From: Streptomyces spiroverticillatus
GTDB lineage: Bacteria > Actinomycetota > Actinomycetes > Streptomycetales > Streptomycetaceae
Assembly (NCBI GenBank): GCA_014650415.1
Contig: BMUX01000002.1
Location: forward strand, 765,491 to 829,490
DNA length: 64,000 nucleotides
Reading direction: 5' to 3'
Shown: piece after piece, positions 8,552 through 16,869 of the stretch
How positions within the stretch are numbered: position 1 is the stretch's first letter
How the letters are laid out: each line of letters opens with the position of its first letter
Made by a program: the position numbers and the translations under genes
Notes under the pieces: model-generated
The model's database searches: none
Seen by the model: the letters and a program-made list of their open reading frames with translations, nothing else
Told to the model about the DNA's origin: nothing

Positions 8552-9958
8552 ATGAGAGAGCCCACGCCTTCGCCCCCGCCCCGTCCCACCGCCCCGCCGA
8601 AGCCCGCGACCGCCCCGCGCGCCGAGGGGCGCGACGGGCTGTTCGCCGCCGCGGGGCGCCGGCTGCGGGAGGTGCTGTACGCGCTCACGCACCCGTCCCC
8701 TCCGGGCACTCCCCTGCTGGCGGACGCCCCCAAGCGCTGGCAGCGGCTGCTGCCGTACCTGGTGGCGCTGACCCTCACCGTCGTCATGCTCCCCGTCACC
8801 ATCCAGGTGCTGACGAACGACTACCACCTGTCCGGCGGCATCGCCGGGGCGGTCGCCGCCGGGCAGTCGCTGCCGCTGCTGATGATCGCCCACCGGCCGC
8901 TCCAGGCCTGGTGGGTCGTCTTCCCGTCCGGGGTGGCGGCGGCGTCGTTCCTGGTGGGGCCGTTGCATCCGGGGCAGGGGATCTGGCCGTGGCCCGCGCC
9001 CACGATCGTCGGGATGCTGTTCCTGCTGTTCGGCGTGGGGCTGCGGGAGCGGCGGGCGGCGCTGGTGGGTGTCTGGCTGGTCACCGCCGTCACGGGGCTC
9101 GCGCTCGGCCAGCTGGAGCCGGAACTGAGCGACGGCACCCAGGTGTTGACGATCGTGCTCGCCGGGGCGGCACTGATCATCGGCGGGGCGCTGCGCGAAC
9201 GCGGCGAGGCGCAGCGGGCGCTGGTGGAGCAGGAGACCATCAGCGAGGCGGAGCGCGCCCACCGCACCCTCCTGGAGGAACGCACCCGGATCGCCCGGGA
9301 GTTGCACGACGTCGTCGCCCACCACATGTCGATGATCACCGTGCAGGCCGACTCCGCGCCGTACCGGATCAGCGGGCTGCCGGAGGCGGCGCAGGAGGAG
9401 TTCGCGTCGATCGCGGCCAGTGCGCGGGAGTCGCTGACGGAGATGCGGCGGCTGCTGGTGGTGCTGCGCAGCGAGGGCACGGGCGGCGAGCGGGCGCCGC
9501 AGCCGGGCCTGGACCGGATCCAGCAGTTGGTGGAGGCGACCGTACGGGCGGGTGTTCCGGCCGAGTTGTCGATCGCGGCGGAGCTGGGGTCGAGGCCGGG
9601 GACCCTGGCGGTGCCGCAGGCGGTGGACCTGTCGGCGTACCGGATCGTGCAGGAGGCCCTGGCGAACGTGGTGCGGCACGCGCCGGGGGCGGTGACCCGG
9701 GTGTCGGTGCGGGCGGAGGAGACGGATCTGCTGGTGCTGGTGGTCAACGGGCCCGCCTCCGAGCCGGTTTCGCGCATCGAGGCGAAGGGGGCGGGCGGGC
9801 ACGGGCTGGTCGGGATGCGCGAACGCGTACGGTTGACCGGCGGCACGCTGGACACCGGTCCGCTGCCGGACGGGGGGTTCCGGGTGGCGGCACGGCTGCC
9901 GCTGGCCCGACCGGCCGGCTCCCCGCCCCAGGACGAGAAGGACGCCCCCGCCCCATGA
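8552..9958 (+). CDS. NarL/DesK-type sensor histidine kinase
   Basis: A 468-aa membrane kinase of the HisKA_3 class. A Pro-rich cytoplasmic N-terminus (residues 1-60) precedes five or six hydrophobic segments (about 65-215). The dimerisation/phosphoacceptor box is ERTRIARELHDVVAHHM with His252. The HATPase domain is complete: N-box ALANVVRHA and G-box GHGLVGMRERV. There is no extracytoplasmic sensor domain, so the signal is probably sensed in or at the membrane, as in DesK. The stop codon overlaps the start of the response regulator (ATGA), giving translational coupling. A TAGGCT element lies 9 nt before the ATG, with direct repeats further upstream. Confidence 0.93.
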   Translation: MREPTPSPPPRPTAPPKPATAPRAEGRDGLFAAAGRRLREVLYALTHPSPPGTPLLADAPKRWQRLLPYLVALTLTVVMLPVTIQVLTNDYHLSGGIAGAVAAGQSLPLLMIAHRPLQAWWVVFPSGVAAASFLVGPLHPGQGIWPWPAPTIVGMLFLLFGVGLRERRAALVGVWLVTAVTGLALGQLEPELSDGTQVLTIVLAGAALIIGGALRERGEAQRALVEQETISEAERAHRTLLEERTRIARELHDVVAHHMSMITVQADSAPYRISGLPEAAQEEFASIAASARESLTEMRRLLVVLRSEGTGGERAPQPGLDRIQQLVEATVRAGVPAELSIAAELGSRPGTLAVPQAVDLSAYRIVQEALANVVRHAPGAVTRVSVRAEETDLLVLVVNGPASEPVSRIEAKGAGGHGLVGMRERVRLTGGTLDTGPLPDGGFRVAARLPLARPAGSPPQDEKDAPAP

Positions 9959-10635
9959 CCATTCGCGTGATCATCGTCGACGACCAGGCCATGGTGCGGG
10001 CCGGTTTCGCCGCACTGCTCTCGGCGCAGGCCGACATCGACGTGGTGGGCGAGGCTCCCGACGGCAAGCAGGGCGTGGAGGTCAGCCGCCGCACGCATCC
10101 GGACGTGGTGCTGATGGACGTACGGATGCCGGAGATGGACGGGCTGGCCGCCGCCCGGGAGATCCTCAACCCGCCGATCGGGGTGGAGCACCGGCCGAAG
10201 GTGCTGATGCTGACCACCTTCGACGTCGACGACTACGTGTACGAGGCGCTGCGGGCCGGGGCCTCGGGGTTCCTGCTGAAGGACGCCCCGCCGGCCGACC
10301 TGATCGCGGCGGTACGGGTGGTGGCGGCCGGTGAGGCCCTGCTCGCCCCCTCCGTGACGCGCCGTCTGATCGCGGACTTCGCCGCCCAGCGGCCCGCACC
10401 CCGGCGCAACCCGGCGCTGCGGCTGGGCGGGCTCACCCCGCGCGAGACCGAGGTGCTGGAACTGATCGCGCGGGGCCTGTCCAACCAGGAGATCGCGGAC
10501 CGGCTGATCCTGGCGGAGCAGACGGTGAAGACCCACATCGGCCGGGTGCTGGCCAAGCTGGACCTGCGGGACCGGGCGCAGGCCGTCATCTTCGCGTACG
10601 AATCGGGGCTGGTGGCACCGGGCGACGCGGGGTGA
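9955..10635 (+). CDS. LuxR/NarL-family response regulator
   Basis: A 226-aa DNA-binding regulator, the partner of the kinase it overlaps by 4 bp. The receiver domain (1-120) shows the acidic pair IIVDD, phosphoacceptor Asp55 in VVLMDVRMPEMDG, the conserved Thr in MLTTF and Lys in FLLKDAPP. The C-terminal LuxR helix-turn-helix reads LTPRETEVLELIARGLSNQE, then IADRLILAEQTVKTHIGRVL. The likely targets include its own operon through the direct repeats at 8477-8513. The 3' end overlaps the convergent membrane-protein gene by 50 bp. Confidence 0.94.
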   Translation: MTIRVIIVDDQAMVRAGFAALLSAQADIDVVGEAPDGKQGVEVSRRTHPDVVLMDVRMPEMDGLAAAREILNPPIGVEHRPKVLMLTTFDVDDYVYEALRAGASGFLLKDAPPADLIAAVRVVAAGEALLAPSVTRRLIADFAAQRPAPRRNPALRLGGLTPRETEVLELIARGLSNQEIADRLILAEQTVKTHIGRVLAKLDLRDRAQAVIFAYESGLVAPGDAG

Positions 10636-11626
10636 GTCCGGGGGCGGGGACGCTCGCCGGTCGGGCGGGGGCGAGGGGCCGGGTCCTGCGCCAGTAGGAG
10701 TGGGCGGCGACGGCCAGAGCCAGACCGTACGGGGCGAAGGCGCCCAGGCCCGCCCAGCTCACCAGGAGCGCGTCCTCGCCGGTGCGGAAGTCGCCCGGCG
10801 GCAGGTCGAGGACGCCCAGGCCGGCGAGGATCAGGTAGCCGCTGCCGAGCAGGCCGTACGGGACGAGGGTGGCCGCGCCCAGGACCGCCGGGGCCAGGGG
10901 CAGCCACCTCGGCACCCGCCGCCCCGCCAGGAACACCGTCCACCGGGGGAAGACCTGCCCCCACGGACGTACCAGACCGAACAGCAGGAACACCCCGACC
11001 AGGGCGAACAGGACGGTCGGGTCCAGGCCCCACCCCTCCAGGGCCAGCCACACCCCGGAGGCCCCGTTGCGCCGCGAGACCTCCAGGACCTCCGCCCCCG
11101 ACACCCCGGCGAAGGTGCCGCCGAAGGCCCAGACGGTCTTCATCGTGGCGTACGGGAGGAAGGCGGCCGCGCCGACGAGCGCGACGAGGTGCACGCGGGG
11201 GGAGGCGGCGGCCGGGGGCGCGGGGGTGCCTGAAGTCGGCTTCCGTGTACGGGTGTTGATGGCCAGCAGGACCGCGCCGGTCAGGCCCAGGGCGTGGTGG
11301 GCGGCGGCGGCCGGGCCGGCGGGGAGGCTGCCGGTGAGCAGCATCAGGACGTCCATCAGCAGGCTGAAGCCGGAGGCCAGACAGAGGGCGGCGGCAGCGA
11401 TCAGGGTGCGGCGGAACGCGGGGCGCTCGCCGTACCGGTGCCGGGCCAGGAGTACGGCGGCGACCAGGGCGGCGACGGCGACCGCGGCCCAGTTCCAGGC
11501 GGCGGGGGCCGGGTGCGGGCCCAGGCCGAAGAGGGGGACTCCGGCGAGGGCGCAGCCGGTGCCGAGGGCGGAGTGGGCCGCAGCCCAGGCGAGGAGGGGA
11601 CGGGAGAGGGCTGTGATCCGGGTCAT
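10586..11626 (-). CDS. Conserved polytopic membrane protein
   Basis: A 346-aa protein with about nine hydrophobic segments (for example LLMDVLMLLTGSLPAG, PTVLFALVGVFLLFGLV, LAPAVLGAATLVPYGLLGSG). No catalytic motif is recognised. ATG 11626 (MTRITALSRPLLAW) is preferred over the longer in-frame ATG 11689, whose first 21 residues (GPHGRRPRPAPAA...) look like untranslated GC-rich DNA. It is convergent with the response regulator and overlaps its last 50 bp. It may be a transport or stress-linked integral protein, but nothing in the sequence decides the role. Confidence 0.72.
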   Translation of the reverse strand: MTRITALSRPLLAWAAAHSALGTGCALAGVPLFGLGPHPAPAAWNWAAVAVAALVAAVLLARHRYGERPAFRRTLIAAAALCLASGFSLLMDVLMLLTGSLPAGPAAAAHHALGLTGAVLLAINTRTRKPTSGTPAPPAAASPRVHLVALVGAAAFLPYATMKTVWAFGGTFAGVSGAEVLEVSRRNGASGVWLALEGWGLDPTVLFALVGVFLLFGLVRPWGQVFPRWTVFLAGRRVPRWLPLAPAVLGAATLVPYGLLGSGYLILAGLGVLDLPPGDFRTGEDALLVSWAGLGAFAPYGLALAVAAHSYWRRTRPLAPARPASVPAPGLTPRRPVPPAPIRTRR

Positions 11627-11886
11627 GTTCCGCAGGTTCGCAGCCGGGGCGGGGCGGGGGCGTCGGCCGTGCGGGCCCCGTGCCTCCACCGGTCGGGGGA
11701 GGAAACCGTACGCCCCGAGGTGGGGCCAGCACCCCCCTCCCGGCTGCGGAAAACCTCCAGTACTGCGGTATCACACACGAGTTGGCTCCCTGGTGTGACG
11801 CGGGGCGACCCACCTCCTTCCTACCTTCCGTGCTGTCAGGGCAGCACACCGCGGAAGGGCCGCGACGTGCGGAAAGGGGCGGGGAC

Positions 11887-12915
11887 ATGCAGCGGTCGCA
11901 GCGATTCAGGAGGACCCTCGCCGCCGTCGCACTCGTCGCGACGATGGTCGCGGGCACCGCGGGATGGGTCTCCGCCGACACGCAGACCCCCGTCACCGGA
12001 CCGCCCCCGGGCTCCGCCGCATGGCGGAGCGAGGGCCTCGTCGACCCGGCGAGCACGCCCGGTCACGTGACCGCCTACTTCCGGGGGTTGAGCCCCGAGC
12101 AGCAGGCGGATCTCGTACGGCGTCACCCCCTGGTCGTCGGAAACCTCGACGGCGCGCCGGTCGCCCTGCGGTACGCGGCGAACCGGGCGGCCCTCGCCGC
12201 CGACGGACGCTTCCCCGGACTGCTGGCCCCGGGGCGGCAGATCCTCGCCTTCGACCCGCGCGGGCGTGGTCAAGTGGCCGAGGTGTACGGGGACTTGGGG
12301 AGTGCCCGGCACGTCGCGGTGATCGTGCCCGGGTCGGACATCGACGCGGGGAGCTTCGACCGGAAGAAGGACCCGTACGGGACGCCCACCGGGATGGCCC
12401 GGAGCCTGCGGGCCGCGACGGGGTCCGGGACGGCGGTCGTGGCGTGGGCCGGATACACCACCCCGGTCGGCGTCGGCGTCGACGCGGCGACCGGGGGCCT
12501 CGCGGAGGCGGGCGCGGAGCGGCTGGCCCGGTTCGCGGACGGGCTGGACGCGGTGGGGGCGCCGGACCCGGCGGTGTTCTGCCACAGCTACGGGTCGGTG
12601 GTGTGCGGGCTGGCCGCGCCCCGGCTGGACGCGGCGGACCTCGTGGCGTTCGCGTCGCCCGGGATGCGGGCCGACTCGGCTTCCGCGCTGGGGACTTCGG
12701 CGCGGGTGTGGGCGGCGAAGGACCCCACGGACTGGATCGGACGCGTCCCGAACGTGTCCGTCCTCGGGCTCGGCCACGGCGCCGATCCCACCTCGGCGCC
12801 CTTCGGGGCGCGGCGGATACCGGCGGAGGGGGCGCGCGGGCACACCGGGTACTTCGTGCCGGGGACGGACTCGCTGGCCGCGTTCGCGGCGATCGCGGAG
12901 GGGAGGGCGTCGTGA
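11887..12915 (+). CDS. Secreted alpha/beta hydrolase, DUF1023 (Abhydrolase_8) family
   Basis: A 342-aa exported paralogue of the hydrolase at 6231-7457. The signal peptide is clear (RRTLAAVALVATMVAGTAG, then an A-D site near residue 32). The nucleophile elbow CHSYGS and the family blocks HPLVVGNLDGAPVALRYAAN and GHTGYFVPGTDS are conserved. AAAGGGGCGGGG before ATG 11887 acts as ribosome site. The longer in-frame start at 11680 is rejected because it would mask the signal peptide. The enzyme is probably an extracellular esterase or lipase-like hydrolase; the substrate is unknown. A GC-rich dispersed repeat follows directly. Confidence 0.82.
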   Translation: MQRSQRFRRTLAAVALVATMVAGTAGWVSADTQTPVTGPPPGSAAWRSEGLVDPASTPGHVTAYFRGLSPEQQADLVRRHPLVVGNLDGAPVALRYAANRAALAADGRFPGLLAPGRQILAFDPRGRGQVAEVYGDLGSARHVAVIVPGSDIDAGSFDRKKDPYGTPTGMARSLRAATGSGTAVVAWAGYTTPVGVGVDAATGGLAEAGAERLARFADGLDAVGAPDPAVFCHSYGSVVCGLAAPRLDAADLVAFASPGMRADSASALGTSARVWAAKDPTDWIGRVPNVSVLGLGHGADPTSAPFGARRIPAEGARGHTGYFVPGTDSLAAFAAIAEGRAS

Positions 12916-12975
12916 GGGGGCCCGGCATCCCCGCTCCCCTCGCCCTCTCGGGCGGCGCCCCCCTTTCCGCCCCAT

Positions 12976-13334
12976 CCCCTTGGGCGGCGCCCCTCTCTCC
13001 GCCGCCGTCCCCTTGGCCGCCGCCCTCTTTCCGCCGCCGTCCCCTTGGGCGGCGGGGCCGCCCCCCGGGGGCGGGACGGGCGGGCAAGGGGGCGGCCCGT
13101 CCGATCCGGGCCCACCCGGACACCGGCCCCCGCCCGCACCTTCCGTGCCGGGTGCGCGCAGCCACCGGGCCCTCGGGGCGCCTCCCGGCACCGGGCACGT
13201 GAGGCCCCGGCCCGCTGGGCCAAGGAGGCCCCAGCCCCGCCCCTTCACCTAAAGCGCTCGGCCGCGCGGCTGGGTGGGGGGCTGGGCGCGCAGTTCCCCG
13301 CGCCCCTGAAAGGGGCACGGCAAGAGCGCGCCCG
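12976..13334 (+). repeat. 359-bp dispersed intergenic repeat, copy A
   Basis: It fills most of the 501-bp gap between the DUF1023 hydrolase and the acyltransferase. It starts with 33-bp tandem units (CCCCTTGGGCGGCG... ending CCGCCGCCGT), continues through a GGGCAAGGGGGCGGCC block and a CACCTAAAGCGCTCGGCCGC block, and ends in CGCAGTTCCCCGCGCCCCTG. Copy B at 45550-45908 matches along its whole length and in the same orientation. The rest of the gap (13335-13400) holds small GCGCCCCTGAAGGGGCGC hairpins. No credible gene is present in the gap. Confidence 0.85.
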
Positions 13335-13416
13335 CGCGGCGGAGCCGCACAGCGACACAGCCCCGCGCCCCTGAAGGGGCGCACCTCGACTCATTCGGAA
13401 TGAAGAAGGAAGCCCC

Positions 13417-14628
13417 ATGTCCCTCACCACCCTCGCCGCGAAGATCGACTCGCGGACACCCTCCCACCGGGACCGTTCCATCGACGGACTGCGGGCGCTC
13501 GCCCTCCTCGCCGTGCCCACCGGGCACTGGCTGCTCGGCGGGTTCACCGTCGACGCCGACGTCGGGTCGCTGCACAACGCCAGCCCCCTCAGCACCTTCT
13601 CCGGCCTCTCCCCGCTCAGCTGGGTGCTCCAGATGCTGGGGATCTTCTTCCTGGTGGGTGGGTACGCGGCGGTCCTCTCGTACAAGAGGCACGAGGGGAG
13701 CAGCACCGAGTGGCTCAAGGGGCGGCTGGTGCGGCTCGGGCGGCCCGTGCTCGGGGTGACGGCCGTGTGGGCGCTCATGGTCCCGCTGCTGTACGGGCTC
13801 GGCGTGCCCGAGGCCACCCTGCGGACCGGGGCGAAGCTCGTCGTGCAGCCTTTGTGGTTCGTGGCGGTGTACGCGGTCATCACCGCGCTCACGCCCGTGT
13901 GCGTGCGGGTAGCGCGGCGGATGGGGGTCTGGTCGGCCGCCCCGCTCATCGGGTCCGTGGCGGTGGTCGACTTCCTGCGGTACGGGCCGTACGCGGAGGC
14001 GATGCCGTCCTGGCTGAGTCTGCTGAATCTGCTGCCGGGGTGGTTGTTCGCGTACCAGCTCGGCGTGGTGTGGGGGGAGAAGCGGCTCGGGAAGCGGGCC
14101 GCGTACGTGCTGCTCATTGGCGGCACTGCGCTCTTCGCGGCGCTGCTCCTCGCCTTCCACTACCCGGCGTCCATGGTCGGCGTCCCCGGCCAGGACCGGA
14201 CCAACTCGCACCCGCCGTCCCTGCTCGTCCTCGCCCTGGCCGCCGCCCAGAGCGGTGCCGCGATCCTGCTCAAGGACCGGATCGGGAAGCTGCTGAAGCG
14301 GCCCGCGCTGTGGGCGCCCGTCGTTGTCATCAACCTGTCCGCGATGACGATCCTGTGCTGGCACCAGACCGCGATGCTCGCCGCCGCCGTTCCCGCCTCG
14401 TACCTCGGTACGGTCCCGGGGCTCACCGAGGCACCCGTCACCCTGGGGTGGATCGCGGCCCGGCTGGCGTGGATGCCGCTGTTCGCGGTGCTGCTGGTGG
14501 CGATCGGGAAGTACGCCCGCGTCTTCGAGAACCCCGGGCGGACCGCCCTGGGCGCGACGAAGGCCCGCCGGGCAGTCACCGGACTGCTCGCGGCGGGCTT
14601 CACCGTCTTCGCGCTGGGGCTGGCGTGA
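13417..14628 (+). CDS. Acyltransferase-3 family membrane protein
   Basis: A 403-aa integral membrane acyltransferase (OafA/NodX type) with about ten hydrophobic segments. The N-terminal signature RDRSIDGLRALALLAVPTGH carries the R/H residues expected at the cytoplasmic edge of the first helix in this family. Members O-acetylate or acylate extracellular sugars, peptidoglycan or secondary metabolites. AAGGAAG (13406-13412) is a good ribosome site for ATG 13417. The gene stands alone between two repetitive intergenic tracts, so the neighbours give no clue to the acceptor. Confidence 0.85.
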   Translation: MSLTTLAAKIDSRTPSHRDRSIDGLRALALLAVPTGHWLLGGFTVDADVGSLHNASPLSTFSGLSPLSWVLQMLGIFFLVGGYAAVLSYKRHEGSSTEWLKGRLVRLGRPVLGVTAVWALMVPLLYGLGVPEATLRTGAKLVVQPLWFVAVYAVITALTPVCVRVARRMGVWSAAPLIGSVAVVDFLRYGPYAEAMPSWLSLLNLLPGWLFAYQLGVVWGEKRLGKRAAYVLLIGGTALFAALLLAFHYPASMVGVPGQDRTNSHPPSLLVLALAAAQSGAAILLKDRIGKLLKRPALWAPVVVINLSAMTILCWHQTAMLAAAVPASYLGTVPGLTEAPVTLGWIAARLAWMPLFAVLLVAIGKYARVFENPGRTALGATKARRAVTGLLAAGFTVFALGLA

Positions 14629-14719
14629 GGTCCCCGCGTACAGCCTGCGTGGGGTTCCCGCGCACGGCCTGCGCGGGGTCCCGTGTACGAGCTCCGCAAG
14701 GTCCCGGCGTACGGCAGGA
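14627..14719 (+). repeat. Decaying 23-24-bp minisatellite (about four units)
   Basis: Units of the form GGGGTCCCGCGTACGGCCTGC repeat with increasing divergence from the end of the acyltransferase gene towards the convergent aldo/keto reductase. They account for nearly the whole 96-bp gap. Confidence 0.6.
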
Positions 14720-14724
14720 GTCGG

Positions 14725-15753
14725 CTACTCGCGGCCCGCCGACGTCAGCCTCATGTCCGCGTACCGGCCGCCCCGCACCTGCCCGGCGATCGGGTCCAGC
14801 AGCGCCAACTCCTCAGCGGTCAGGACCAGTTGCGCGGCGGCCGCGTTCTCCTCGATGCGGGTCCGCCTGCGGGTGCCCGGGATCGGCACCACCGACAGGC
14901 CGTGCACCTTCGCCTGCTGCTGCACCCAGGCCAGGGCCACCTGTCCGAGCGTGATCCCCCGCGCGCGGGCGACCTCGCGGACCGGGTCGAGGAGGGTGCC
15001 GTTGTGCTGGGCGTTGTCGCCGGTGAAGCGGGGCTGCTGGCGGCGGAAGTCGTTCTCGGTGAGCTCCTTCTCGGCGCTGGCGAAGGAACCGGTGAGGAAG
15101 CCGCGGCCCAGCGGCGAGTAGGCGACCAGGGTCGCCCCCGTCTCCGCGACCGCCGGGACCACGCCCGCCTCGATGTCCCGGCTGAACAGCGACCACTCCG
15201 ACTGCACGGCCGCGATCGGGTGCACGGCCTGCGCGGCGCGCAGCTCGGGGCCCGTGACCTCGCTCAGGCCCAGCTGCTTGACCTTGCCGGCCGCGACCAG
15301 TTCGGCCATCACCCCGACGGTCTCCTCGATCGGGATGTTCACGTCGCGCCGGTGCATGTAGTAGAGGTCGATGACGTCGACGCCGAGGCGGCGCAGGCTG
15401 TCGTCGATGCAGGCGCGGATGTAGGCGGGGTCGTTGTTGATGATCCGCTTGGTGGTGTCCGCCGGGTCGATCGCGAGCGCGAACTTCGTGGCGAGGGTGA
15501 TCTCGTCGCGGTGCGCGGCGACGAACGGGGCGAGGAACCTCTCGTTGTCGCCGTCCCCGTAGGCGTCCGCGGTGTCGTACATCGTCACGCCCAGTTCCAG
15601 GGCGCGCTCCAGGGTCGCGCGGGCCTCGCCGGCGTCGGTGGGACCGTACGCGAAGCTCATGCCCATGCAGCCGAGGCCCTGCACGCCGACCTCGGGACCG
15701 GTGGGACCGCCGAGGCGGGTGGTGGGGATGCGGGGGGTGGTGGTGTCAGTCAT
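14725..15753 (-). CDS. Aldo/keto reductase (NADPH-dependent)
   Basis: A 342-aa cytoplasmic oxidoreductase of the (beta/alpha)8 AKR superfamily. The catalytic tetrad elements are visible: Asp and Tyr in TMYDTADAYGDGDNERFL, Lys in TLATKFAL and His in YYMHRRD. ATG 15753 with GAGG 7 nt upstream is preferred; a TTG two codons earlier is in frame. It lies 15 bp behind the MerR gene in the same direction and forms an operon with it. MerR-AKR pairs usually respond to electrophiles or aldehydes, so a detoxification role is the working guess. Confidence 0.9.
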   Translation of the reverse strand: MTDTTTPRIPTTRLGGPTGPEVGVQGLGCMGMSFAYGPTDAGEARATLERALELGVTMYDTADAYGDGDNERFLAPFVAAHRDEITLATKFALAIDPADTTKRIINNDPAYIRACIDDSLRRLGVDVIDLYYMHRRDVNIPIEETVGVMAELVAAGKVKQLGLSEVTGPELRAAQAVHPIAAVQSEWSLFSRDIEAGVVPAVAETGATLVAYSPLGRGFLTGSFASAEKELTENDFRRQQPRFTGDNAQHNGTLLDPVREVARARGITLGQVALAWVQQQAKVHGLSVVPIPGTRRRTRIEENAAAAQLVLTAEELALLDPIAGQVRGGRYADMRLTSAGRE

Positions 15754-15768
15754 CTTCAAACCTCAGCC

Positions 15769-16242
15769 TCAGTACCTCTCCGGCGTCCGACGTGCGTCCG
15801 CGTAGAGGTCGATCTTGTAGTCGAGTACGGCGAGCGTGTCCTGCAGCTCCGCGATGCGGGCGCGCACGTCGCGACGGGTGGCCTCCAGCAGTTCCTGGCG
15901 CGCCTCGAAGGTGTGCTCCCCCTCGCGTACGAGTTCGGCGTAGCGGACCATGTCCGCGACCGGCATCCCGGTCAGCCGGAGCTTGCCGACGAAGGCCAGC
16001 CAGTCCAGGTCCCGGTTGCGGAACCGGCGCTGGCCGGTGTGCGAGCGGTCCACGTGCGGCATCAGGCCGATCCGCTCGTACCAGCGCAGGGTGTGCGCGG
16101 TCAGCCCGGTGACCTGGGCGACCTCGCTGATCGTGTAGTGGTCGCGCCCCTCGGGGAGGGGGTGACCGTCGGCCGCGGCGCACGGGTCCTGGAGGGCGGT
16201 GGGGAGGGGGGCTCGTACGGGACTGCTGTCGATCACCGTCAT
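15769..16242 (-). CDS. MerR-family regulator (NmlR/AdhR-like)
   Basis: A 157-aa regulator. The N-terminal winged HTH is clear: YTISEVAQVTGLTAHTLRWY followed by ERIGLMPHVDR and RRFRNRDLDWLAFV. A long dimerisation helix then contains ATRRDVRARIAELQDTLAVL. No cysteine cluster typical of metal sensors is seen, so an electrophile- or aldehyde-responsive NmlR/AdhR type is favoured. ATG 16242 is supported by a promoter whose -10 ends 7 nt upstream, predicting a leaderless message. The longer in-frame ORF starting at 16521 runs antisense through the GNAT gene and is rejected. Confidence 0.88.
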   Translation of the reverse strand: MTVIDSSPVRAPLPTALQDPCAAADGHPLPEGRDHYTISEVAQVTGLTAHTLRWYERIGLMPHVDRSHTGQRRFRNRDLDWLAFVGKLRLTGMPVADMVRYAELVREGEHTFEARQELLEATRRDVRARIAELQDTLAVLDYKIDLYADARRTPERY

Positions 16243-16249
16243 GTCCCCC

Positions 16250-16280
16250 ACGCTAGAACCTTCGAGTGCACTCCAAGCAA
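16250..16280 (-). promoter_or_regulatory. MerR-type promoter with 19-bp spacer and 18-bp operator
   Basis: On the minus strand TTGCTT (16275-16280) and TAGCGT (16250-16255) are separated by exactly 19 bp. The imperfect palindrome CTTGGAGTGCACTCGAAG (16260-16277) lies across the spacer and the edge of the -35. A long spacer with a central operator is the defining architecture of MerR-activated promoters. Transcription would begin at or next to the MerR ATG. Confidence 0.82.
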
Positions 16281-16327
16281 GCGAAATCGGCGGGAGATTC
16301 CCCGGGCGCGCCACTACGGTGCCCCCC

Positions 16328-16816
16328 ATGAACCATGCAACCCCACCCGTCGCACGGCGCGCGACGGCCGAGGACGCGGCGGAAGTCCTGCGGCTGCGGC
16401 AGATCATGCTGGACTCGATGCGCGAGGGCGAAGGCGCCCCCACGGACTGGCAGGCGGGCGCCCTGCCGGGCCTGCGCAAGCGGCTCGCCGCCCCGGACGG
16501 TGACTTCGCGGCCTTCGTCACCGAACACCCCGCCGGCGACGGCCGCCTGGCCTCCCTCGCCGTCGGCGCGGTCGACTACCGCATCGGCGGTCCGGGCGAG
16601 CCCCTGGGCGAACGGGGCCACGTCTTCTCGGTGGCGACCGACCCGGAGGCGAGGCGTCTGGGGCACGCCCGGTCCTGCATGGACGCACTCCTGACCTGGT
16701 TCCGCGACCGGGGCGTGCTCCAGGTCGGCCTGAGCGCCTCGGCGCAGGCGGAGCCCCTCTACACCGCGCTGGGCTTCACCCGGCGTCCGCAGCCGGAGAT
16801 GCGGCTGCGTCTCTGA
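16328..16816 (+). CDS. GNAT-family N-acetyltransferase
   Basis: A 162-aa acetyl-CoA-dependent acetyltransferase. The fold elements are in order: ATAEDAAEVLRLRQ (beta1/alpha1), the central GHVFSVATDPEARRLGHARS, which stands in for the V-x-P-x-x-R-x-x-G-x-G/A acetyl-CoA loop, and the C-terminal VGLSASAQAEPLYTALGF strand-helix that ends most GNATs. ATG 16328 is chosen because TACGGT ends 7 nt upstream. The gene is divergent from MerR with only 85 bp between starts. The substrate is unknown. Confidence 0.85.
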   Translation: MNHATPPVARRATAEDAAEVLRLRQIMLDSMREGEGAPTDWQAGALPGLRKRLAAPDGDFAAFVTEHPAGDGRLASLAVGAVDYRIGGPGEPLGERGHVFSVATDPEARRLGHARSCMDALLTWFRDRGVLQVGLSASAQAEPLYTALGFTRRPQPEMRLRL

Positions 16817-16869
16817 CCCGGCACCGGGCCGCAGGCCGGGGCGGTGGGGGTGAGGGTTACGCTCGGGGC

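Noticed and set aside
12916..13416. Insertion sequence or small RNA gene in the repeat-filled gap
   Set aside because: No transposase, terminal inverted repeats or target duplication could be seen; the hairpins are short and typical of dispersed Streptomyces intergenic motifs.
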